A stretch of DNA of 47,751 nt. Source: Gammaproteobacteria bacterium. Lineage in GTDB: Bacteria; Pseudomonadota; Gammaproteobacteria; DSM-16500. Of the stretch, positions 8,245 to 14,529 are shown in pieces. The notes under the pieces were generated by a model, which did no database searches, was not told the DNA's origin, and worked only from the letters and a program-made list of their open reading frames with translations. The position numbers were made by a program, and so were the translations under genes. The DNA lies in NCBI GenBank assembly GCA_021324335.1, contig JAJPJH010000108.1, positions 1-47,751 on the forward strand, written 5' to 3'. Position 1 is the stretch's first letter. Each line of letters opens with the position of its first letter.

Positions 8245-8841
8245 TTAGCCTACGCTTCCTTGGATAGGTAAATTCAAAGTGCTACCTACTAATGGCGCGC
8301 TTTCCATGATCACTACGTTTTGCTGACCTTGGTAGATATAAGTAACTTCATACCCTTTTTGTATTTGCTTAGTGGTGTGGTGAGTCGAGCAAACAGTTGA
8401 ATAAACGGTATGAGCTTGTGGTTTGTTTAAGCTTTGTTGCACATAGCTACCACTGATCGCCCCAATCGCAGCACCTGCTGCACTGGCTAACAATTTAGCA
8501 TGATCATTTCCACCAATTGAATGTCCAATCATGCCACCCGCAACACCACCTACCGCTGCGCCAGCAAGAGGATGTGAGCTTTCTTGTTGTTCATAAACAA
8601 CATGAGCGACTTGTTTGCAGTTCTTATAAGGTGCAGAAACTTGCTCATAATGTGGTTTGACACTGATAACTTGTGCCGCAGGAATAGGGGCAGGGGTGGG
8701 AGTTTGGGCCACAACAGGTACAGGTGCGGGCACAGGTTGTTGATTTAATTTTTGTATCACCAGCGTGGTTCCAATGGCGATTAGTGCAACACCCATCGCT
8801 CCTCCTAAGAGGACTAAAACTTTTTTGGTCTCAGTTGACAT
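8245..8841 (-). CDS. Glycine-zipper 2TM envelope protein
   Basis: A 198-residue protein with an N-terminal membrane anchor (VLVLLGGAMGVALIAIGTTL), a Pro/Ala-rich linker (PVPAPVPVVAQTPTPAPIPA), and a glycine-zipper segment AGAAVGGVAGGMIGHSIGG followed by AASAAGAAIGAISGSYV (approximate). This is the Rick_17kDa/glycine-zipper 2TM architecture of envelope-associated proteins. Cysteines flank the zipper (YKNCKQ, STVCSTHH). It lacks a lipobox, so it is probably an inner-membrane-anchored periplasmic protein. Function unknown. Possibly envelope integrity. Confidence 0.8.
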   Translation of the reverse strand: MSTETKKVLVLLGGAMGVALIAIGTTLVIQKLNQQPVPAPVPVVAQTPTPAPIPAAQVISVKPHYEQVSAPYKNCKQVAHVVYEQQESSHPLAGAAVGGVAGGMIGHSIGGNDHAKLLASAAGAAIGAISGSYVQQSLNKPQAHTVYSTVCSTHHTTKQIQKGYEVTYIYQGQQNVVIMESAPLVGSTLNLPIQGSVG

Positions 8842-9070
8842 GTTTCATACCTTAAGAAAATATTAAGAATTATGCTATTTTTAATAGGGCCAAGATTCTA
8901 GCATAAAATCTAAATAAATAAAGAAAGAAAACGTAGGTTAAAAAAGAATAATGTTGACTCATAATTGTCAATATTGTTAATATTTTATCCAATAAGGAAC
9001 TTACTATAAAAAACAGGATGTTAATTATTTTGACAAATAACACTTACAAACACAGAACGAGGTATAGATC

Positions 9071-9394
9071 ATGCCATTTGCATCATCATTTTTTGCTAAA
9101 ACAGCGGTTAAAGCTGCTGGCGTGGCGGCAGCGAATTGGATCATTGTAAAAAAAGCGATGGATAGTAAAGCGACCGATAAAAATTTAACTGACGATGGAA
9201 AAAATCAAGCGCTTGCTCGACAACGAGCAGCGGATGAGAAGCAATTAATGGGTAAAGAAATTTATTCAGGCGGTGCTTTGAATTATGTCATGAGCAGTGC
9301 ATATCTCGCGCAAAATCACTATTTGGTAACGAAAGCGAGAATAGAAAATGCTCTAGAAGTTAAATCTCAAGAGACAGTACAACCGCGCCCTTAA
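9071..9394 (+). CDS. Hypothetical protein
   Basis: A 107-residue protein of unrecognised family. The N-terminus (FAKTAVKAAGVAAANWIIVK) is a moderately hydrophobic, Ala-rich helix that may associate with membrane. The middle is charged and helical (KNQALARQRAADEKQLMGKE), and the end contains NYVMSSAYLAQNHYLVTKA. It stands as a single-gene unit with its own strong terminator (9405-9450) and a 229-base upstream gap. That gap holds AT-rich sequence in which I see no gene. Confidence 0.55.
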   Translation: MPFASSFFAKTAVKAAGVAAANWIIVKKAMDSKATDKNLTDDGKNQALARQRAADEKQLMGKEIYSGGALNYVMSSAYLAQNHYLVTKARIENALEVKSQETVQPRP

Positions 9395-9404
9395 AGAGAT
9401 AGTG

Positions 9405-9450
9405 GCAAATAACAATGGGAAAATTCCCTTGTTATTTGCTGCTGTTTTAT
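9405..9450 (+). terminator. Strong rho-independent terminator
   Basis: GCAAATAACAA-GGGA pairs with TCCC-TTGTTATTTGC with a single-base interruption, then GCTGTTTTATT follows. It ends the 107-residue gene. Confidence 0.85.
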
Positions 9451-9466
9451 TAGAGCGAGATTTATG

Positions 9467-9961
9467 TCATTTCAAAGAATCAAAGAATTTATGACCTTGC
9501 TGCGGCAGTAAATGGATGACTAATAAGCAAACTAATTCAAACAAAAATAATCTAGCATGCGTAGATTCATACGGGTAAGCAATAAAGATTTCTTCCATTA
9601 CCAGAAAAACAGCCCACAAGGCCACACTTATGCCGAAAGCGATATTAATCGAGGGCCATTTATTCCCGCTGTTACGTAGAAAACAAATCGTTGCAATGAG
9701 GAATAAAAAAGCTGAAAACCCTTGGGAAAGCAAATCCATAATAAATAAAAAATTTAAAATACAGAGTGGGGTATGATAAATTTCAATGACTTTCTCTAAA
9801 GCTTCATAATTTCCAGAACGGAATGTTGTTTCCGTAATAATGTGGGTCTGGGTGAGAAAGTCCGTGAGATTTGTTAGGAAGGCAATAAAAAACCAGCAAG
9901 ACCAAAAAAATAAGATTCTCACTTTAATATAAAATAAGCCATAACTTTGATTTCTTTCCAT
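9467..9961 (-). CDS. Hypothetical membrane protein
   Basis: A 164-residue protein with about four hydrophobic segments: VRILFFWSCWFFIAFLT, CILNFLFIMDLLSQGFSAFL, INIAFGISVALWAVFLVM and LFLFELVCLLVIHLL. No known family recognised. The acidic MEEIFIAYPYE loop lies between helices 3 and 4. The gene follows srkA by position but is transcribed on the same (minus) strand downstream of it, with 57 bases between them, so it may be in the same transcript. Confidence 0.6.
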   Translation of the reverse strand: MERNQSYGLFYIKVRILFFWSCWFFIAFLTNLTDFLTQTHIITETTFRSGNYEALEKVIEIYHTPLCILNFLFIMDLLSQGFSAFLFLIATICFLRNSGNKWPSINIAFGISVALWAVFLVMEEIFIAYPYESTHARLFLFELVCLLVIHLLPQQGHKFFDSLK

Positions 9962-10018
9962 AATTTACCTCTTATAAGATGAGGCCCTACTATAGATAAT
10001 ATAGCATAAAGCTAGGGG

Positions 10019-11035
10019 TTATTGATCTTGTGCTTCTTCTAATAAAATTAATTGCTCATTGAAATGTTCTAATTGGTTTTGCCAATAACGGGGTGTGTTG
10101 AACCAAGGAAAATTCAAGGGAAATGCTGGATCTTCCCAGCGTTTTGCTAACCAGGCAGCATAATGAATCATTCGTAAGGTACGTAATGCTTCAATGAGGT
10201 ATCGTTCTCGAAAGTTAAAATCATAAAATTCGAGGTAACCTCGTAAAATATGATCTAATTGGGCAAGACGTTCTTGCCTGGAATCACCCGTTACCAACAT
10301 CCAAAGATCTTGAATAGCGGGTCCCATGAGGCAATCATCTAAATCAACAATTTGAGGTCCAGCAGGATTCCATAAAATATTACCAGGGTGACAATCACCA
10401 TGCAGTCGAATATATTCAAGGGGACCGACTTGTTGAAAACAATTTTCAATTTTTTGCAAAATAGCTTCAATGACATAGCAAAAATTATGCTTTAATTCAT
10501 CCGGAATAAAATCGTGTTCTATTAAAAATTGATAAGGCTGATAGCCATAGCTTTGAGTATCTAAGCGAAGCCGGTGTTGAAAAGGGTTGCAAGCACCCAC
10601 AGCGTGTAATCGTCCTATGAAACGTCCCATCCATTCTAAATGTTCAATATTGTCTAGCTCTAAAGTGCGACCGCCTTGCCGTGGAAAGAGTGCAAATCGA
10701 AAATCTCGATAATGATGCAACGTTGTATGAGTTATTAGTGTTAAGGGCGCGACCACAGGAATTTCTTGCGCAAAAAGTTCAGCAGAAAATTGATGCTCTT
10801 CTAAAATCGCTGCATCGCTCCAGCGGTATGGTCGATAAAATTTAGCAATAAGCGGAGCTGAATCTTCAATGCCTACTTGATAGACACGATTTTCGTAACT
10901 ATTTAATGCAAATAGGCTCCCTGTGCAATGAAACCCAACGCTTTCAATCGCATCTAAAATTAAATCAGGACTTAGTTGGGCATAAGGTTGTCTTGACGTA
11001 TGAGAGTCAGCGTCTTTTTCGTTAACATCACTCAC
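10019..11035 (-). CDS. srkA: Stress response kinase A (YihE/RdoA)
   Basis: A 338-residue kinase-like protein of the aminoglycoside-phosphotransferase fold. Diagnostic segments are GSLFALNSYENRVYQVGIED at the start, lysine in PLIAKFYRP, the catalytic loop RLHGDCHPGNILWN and the metal-binding VDLDDCLMGPAIQDLW. In E. coli, SrkA protects cells from envelope stress and antagonises MazF-triggered death (established). A MazF-type toxin pair sits about 6 kb away, which is suggestive but may be chance. Length is close to the E. coli enzyme (328). Confidence 0.95.
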   Translation of the reverse strand: MSDVNEKDADSHTSRQPYAQLSPDLILDAIESVGFHCTGSLFALNSYENRVYQVGIEDSAPLIAKFYRPYRWSDAAILEEHQFSAELFAQEIPVVAPLTLITHTTLHHYRDFRFALFPRQGGRTLELDNIEHLEWMGRFIGRLHAVGACNPFQHRLRLDTQSYGYQPYQFLIEHDFIPDELKHNFCYVIEAILQKIENCFQQVGPLEYIRLHGDCHPGNILWNPAGPQIVDLDDCLMGPAIQDLWMLVTGDSRQERLAQLDHILRGYLEFYDFNFRERYLIEALRTLRMIHYAAWLAKRWEDPAFPLNFPWFNTPRYWQNQLEHFNEQLILLEEAQDQ

Positions 11036-11108
11036 AGTAGCTCCAGGGGTGATCTATAAATTAGAGCAACGGTTGATATCATGCGTTTTATCTCGGGTCA
11101 AGTAAAAA

Positions 11109-12041
11109 TTAGTTAAATTTAAGTTTACATAATTTTTCTGATTCTTCTAACGATTCATTTATATTAGTTTCTAACTTACTAACAAATTCTTCTGCAGAGG
11201 GTCGTAGATGAGGATTATTATCCCAGCCAAAGGTAATCAACTTGGCTATTTTAGAGGGACAGTTTTCAGGGATGGGTTCTCTTTTTCCATGAATAATCAT
11301 CTCTAAAATTGCCTCGAGGGTGGATAATTCAGTGGATTTTTTAATTGCTTCAAAAATACAACGCCATGCCGCTATTTCCCAATAGGTAATAGCTAAACTA
11401 TAGATATCCGATTTTTCAGAATAAATTTTTGAGTGAATGATTTCGGGTGCCATATAATGAGGGGATCCCATACAATGTTTTTCAATCTCTCCATCAATAA
11501 GCTTAGCGAAACCGAAATCTCCTATTTTTGCTCGCAGATTTTTATCTAAAAAAATATTCTCGGGTTTAAGATCGCGATGGAGAATTTTATTTTGGTGTAA
11601 ATAATGTAGACCGCGGGCAATATCTTGCATAATGTTATAACGTTGTGGCCAAGGGAAAGGTTTTGCATTAAAGTGCTCTACTAAGGAACCCTTAGGCATA
11701 TATTCTAGGATCACATAAATATTTTTCTTATAACGAGAATACCCATAATAGTGGACTATATAAGGTGAGTGGAGAGATTGCATGAGTTGATTTTCTTTCT
11801 CGAGTGAAATGTCATATCTATTTGTTGGAGCTTTTTCTGTTTTAATCGCGACTGTTAGGTGGTTCCATGTTCCTAAGTAAATGAATGAATACATTCCTTC
11901 GGCTATTTTTTTATATACAGTTAAGTCATTGAGCGGAATGTGAAATGGATCAGAAGATTGATTATCGGGGGAATGTTGCGTGTTTTCTACTGTTTCATTT
12001 AATTTGGTCTTGATCAATTGAGTGCTCATCCGTGTTTTCAT
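11109..12041 (-). CDS. Eukaryotic-type Ser/Thr protein kinase
   Basis: About 310 residues. All core kinase motifs are canonical: VAIK lysine, HRDLKPENIFL, IGDFGFAKL, MAPEIIHSK and SEKSDIYSLAITYWEIA. The glycine loop is atypical (KKIAEGMYSFIYLGT). The start is placed at the ATG preceded by GGGAGAA. A longer frame runs upstream through the terminator hairpin of the neighbouring VOC gene, so it is unlikely to be translated. No membrane segment or sensor domain, in contrast to PknB-type bacterial kinases. The domain resembles TKL-like kinases found in amoeba-associated bacteria (inference). Candidate effector. Confidence 0.88.
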   Translation of the reverse strand: MKTRMSTQLIKTKLNETVENTQHSPDNQSSDPFHIPLNDLTVYKKIAEGMYSFIYLGTWNHLTVAIKTEKAPTNRYDISLEKENQLMQSLHSPYIVHYYGYSRYKKNIYVILEYMPKGSLVEHFNAKPFPWPQRYNIMQDIARGLHYLHQNKILHRDLKPENIFLDKNLRAKIGDFGFAKLIDGEIEKHCMGSPHYMAPEIIHSKIYSEKSDIYSLAITYWEIAAWRCIFEAIKKSTELSTLEAILEMIIHGKREPIPENCPSKIAKLITFGWDNNPHLRPSAEEFVSKLETNINESLEESEKLCKLKFN

Positions 12042-12146
12042 GCTTGTTCTCCCATGAACTTGAAGTTTTTCCTTAAAGAAGTTTATTGTAATGAAGGAGA
12101 GAGGTTTGTCCAGCAGCATAAGCTGAATAGAAGATAGTGAAAAATA

Positions 12147-12180
12147 ACCTATGAACTGCTCAAGCGAGCAGTTCATAGGT
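12147..12180 (-). terminator. Terminator with perfect 15-bp stem
   Basis: The two 15-base arms (12147-12161 and 12166-12180) are exactly complementary around a four-base loop. On the minus strand TATTTTT follows, so it ends the VOC gene. The kinase promoter must lie between it and 12041. Confidence 0.85.
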
Positions 12181-12203
12181 GAGGGGAAAATGGCAAGAAT
12201 TAT

Positions 12204-12752
12204 TTATTTTTTATCACCAAACAATGCTTCTGCGCGTTTCTTGATCTTGGCGGGAGATACATTTTCTACATGAGTAGAAATATGCCACTTATGTCCAAAA
12301 GGATCCACCACCGTTCCACTGCGATCCCCATAAAACATATTTTCTACTGGTCTGACGATTCTGGCACCTGCTGCTACGGCTTGTTCAACAATGGCATCGA
12401 CATTTTTAACATATAAATGGATGCTGATGGGGGTTCCACCATATACTTCAGGACTATTTGCATCCAACTCGGGGTGTTCATCTGCCAGCATGATTTTTGA
12501 ATCACCTATCTTTAATTCAGCGTGACTGATTTTACCCCCATGTTCCATGCGCATGGCTTCTTTCGCATTAAATACTGTTTTATAAAAATCAATCGCTTGA
12601 GCAGCGTTATTTACGATTAAATAGGGGGTGATACTGTGATAGCCTTTTTGGATAGGGGATATTTTTTTCTTAGTAGTGGGTTTTTTAGTTAGTTTCCTTT
12701 TTGGTTTACGTAAAGCGCTTTTTCTTCCTTTCAATGTTTTTTTCTTAGCCAT
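12204..12752 (-). CDS. VOC/glyoxalase-like protein with histone-like basic tail
   Basis: A 182-residue protein. Residues about 38-170 form a PhnB-type vicinal-oxygen-chelate domain: YHSITPYLIVNNAAQAIDFY, FNAKEAMRMEHGGKISHAEL, VYGGTPISIHLYVKN and DRSGTVVDPFGHKWHISTH. The first 35 residues are almost pure Lys/Arg/Pro/Thr (MAKKKTLKGRKSALRKPKRK, then LTKKPTTKKK), like a histone-H1 or AlgP tail. The C-terminal NVSPAKIKKRAEALFGDKK is helical. Enzyme substrate unknown. The tail suggests nucleic-acid binding or an unusual targeting signal (inference). Confidence 0.85.
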   Translation of the reverse strand: MAKKKTLKGRKSALRKPKRKLTKKPTTKKKISPIQKGYHSITPYLIVNNAAQAIDFYKTVFNAKEAMRMEHGGKISHAELKIGDSKIMLADEHPELDANSPEVYGGTPISIHLYVKNVDAIVEQAVAAGARIVRPVENMFYGDRSGTVVDPFGHKWHISTHVENVSPAKIKKRAEALFGDKK

Positions 12753-12911
12753 AATATTCTTCCTTTCAAGAAATAGTAACGGCAGCTAATAGATTAGAAT
12801 AAATTTAATGTCTATATCGTTTATAACGTAACTGATTTATGAGTGAAAACCTGCTGATATTTATCATATCTGCTTTTAAAATGAGATGCAATTAGCTCTC
12901 TTGCTTTAGTG

Positions 12912-12948
12912 AAAATTAACCTGCAAGGCGTCTTGTCTTACAGGTTAA
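12912..12948 (-). terminator. Rho-independent terminator
   Basis: TTAACCTG (12916-12923) pairs with CAGGTTAA (12941-12948) around a 17-base loop. On the minus strand TTTTC follows. It is placed after the stop codon of the secreted 187-residue protein. Confidence 0.7.
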
Positions 12949-12963
12949 ATTAAATAAACATAA

Positions 12964-13527
12964 TTAGTGAGAGACTTGAATTATACCGCTCGTAATGTCA
13001 GAACTCACGGAATAATAAGCTCCTTGATTGGCTTCATAAAAGTCAGCTTCTATTGTGCTTTCATAGGTTCCCGGGTAATTGAATGTCACCTGTAAGATGG
13101 GGAGAATATCATCATCTATCCAGCCATTAGGCTCTAATTGATAAGTGGAGCTGGAGGAGGTACAGATGGGCCACAGAGGAGCAGGTGGTTTTGCGCAGAC
13201 TTTAAAATCATAGCGGTAAAGTTGGGTAGTATTCGTGAAATTCTGAATAAAGATATAAATATCGCCATTCACGTTGATGGGCAAGCCGACTACACCAGAG
13301 GAAACGAAGTTTTGGACTTTGGTGTAATGGTAACTTTCCGTAATATCGGCGGGGATTTTCAAAGTAGGAATATTTATTTTAGTAGGATTGGATTTGAATG
13401 AGCCTATGCCATTTCCGGTTGTCCATTCGTGATATGAAATTAATTGTGCTTGATGAAGTTCCAAGGCAAAACTATTTTGAAGACCCATGAAGAGAGTCAA
13501 GGTGATTACCAGATGTTTTTTATTCAT
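12964..13527 (-). CDS. Secreted hypothetical protein
   Basis: A 187-residue protein with a clear signal peptide (MNKKHLVITLTLFMGLQNSF followed by ALELHQ). The mature part is rich in Ser, Thr, Tyr and Asn with predicted beta strands and two cysteines (KVCAKPPAPLWPICT). That pair could form a short disulfide loop. No family recognised. A monocistronic unit with its own terminator. Probably periplasmic or secreted. Confidence 0.65.
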   Translation of the reverse strand: MNKKHLVITLTLFMGLQNSFALELHQAQLISYHEWTTGNGIGSFKSNPTKINIPTLKIPADITESYHYTKVQNFVSSGVVGLPINVNGDIYIFIQNFTNTTQLYRYDFKVCAKPPAPLWPICTSSSSTYQLEPNGWIDDDILPILQVTFNYPGTYESTIEADFYEANQGAYYSVSSDITSGIIQVSH

Positions 13528-13704
13528 TTATATGTTCCTTATATGTAATTTCCACGGTATTTTTAATTTACACACGGTAGGAAGTGTAACGGAATTTTTC
13601 TCTTAATCCAAATTGATTTCTTATAATAGGGAAGGTTTTAAAATGGTGAGAGATGGGCTAGACTGGTTGGAATACTCGGATGGGATGAATAAGGAATTGT
13701 TCCA

Positions 13705-14400
13705 ATGGAATGGGTAACACCAAATTTAAATTCGCTACCAAGAGAAATTTTATTAGAAATTATTTCCTTTCTTGATCCTATTAGACTTAAAAAATTCGCT
13801 GTATTAGCCAAAAAATTTTATTGGTTAATTAATGAAAATCCACAGCTCATTTTAATAAAAATCCCTTTCCTTATGGAAGAAATTAGCTTTCGCATTTCAG
13901 TTAAAAATCAATCTATTCTATTTAATTCTATAGATGAAATCATAAAAACGAAGGACAATAATTTTATTTCAATTTTATCTAAGCTAAAAGATAACGGCAA
14001 ATTGAAAACCATGAGTGCTTGTAGATTGAATAGCGTATTAGCAAAAATTCAATTACGTAATAATGCAATTGCTGAATTAAATCAATTGGAGAATAACAAG
14101 CAACAATTTAAAGATAAATGCACTACTATTGGTTTGGTGAGTGTGGTTGTGCCTATTTTGCTAGGGAAAGTTCTGCTCCCTATTTTATGGGGAGATAGGC
14201 TAGATGTATTGGTAATAGCTATATTTGCAGTCATAGGAATATTTGTTTCCCAATTTTTGGGAGATTATTTATATCGGTATGAGAGGGAATTAGAAGTTAA
14301 AAGAATCACCTATAGTAACCAATGGAGTAATTTATTCTATTCAGCTAAAACCTTACTTGAACCGGAGACACAGGGTAGAAGTTTAAGTATAAGAAATTAA
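13705..14400 (+). CDS. F-box-like protein with C-terminal membrane segments
   Basis: A 231-residue protein. Residues 8-45 match an F-box: LNSLPREILLEIISFLDPIR then LKKFAVLAKKFYWLIN, with the LP...I...L pattern. In eukaryotes this binds Skp1 in SCF ubiquitin ligases, and Legionella effectors use it to hijack host ubiquitination (established). A polar helical middle follows, then two strongly hydrophobic segments (IGLVSVVVPILLGKVLLPIL and VLVIAIFAVIGIFVSQFLG). The combination suggests an effector that inserts in a host membrane (inference). A purine-rich stretch rather than a strong ribosome-binding site precedes the ATG. Confidence 0.75.
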   Translation: MEWVTPNLNSLPREILLEIISFLDPIRLKKFAVLAKKFYWLINENPQLILIKIPFLMEEISFRISVKNQSILFNSIDEIIKTKDNNFISILSKLKDNGKLKTMSACRLNSVLAKIQLRNNAIAELNQLENNKQQFKDKCTTIGLVSVVVPILLGKVLLPILWGDRLDVLVIAIFAVIGIFVSQFLGDYLYRYERELEVKRITYSNQWSNLFYSAKTLLEPETQGRSLSIRN

Positions 14401-14459
14401 AGTAATTTCATTCAACAAAATGTAACCTCATCTCATTTGCCACTAATCCAGTGCTCTTT

Positions 14460-14493
14460 ATTAAGATATTCTTAAGTATTTTTCTTTTATAAT
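14460..14493 (+). promoter_or_regulatory. PmrA-like box and -10 upstream of the ankyrin protein
   Basis: ATTAAGATA-TT-CTTAAGTAT (14460-14479) shows the 9-N2-9 layout of the PmrA element with several mismatches, and a perfect -10 TATAAT lies at 14488-14493. Spacing between the second half-site and the -10 is about the same as at the kinase gene at 7.2 kb. Confidence 0.4.
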
Positions 14494-14529
14494 GACGCAA
14501 ATTTTAAATATATAAACGAGTAGAGTGGT

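Noticed and set aside
12042..12176. N-terminal extension of the second protein kinase
   Set aside because: It would read through the 15-bp terminator hairpin of the neighbouring gene, whereas GGGAGAA marks the ATG at 12041.
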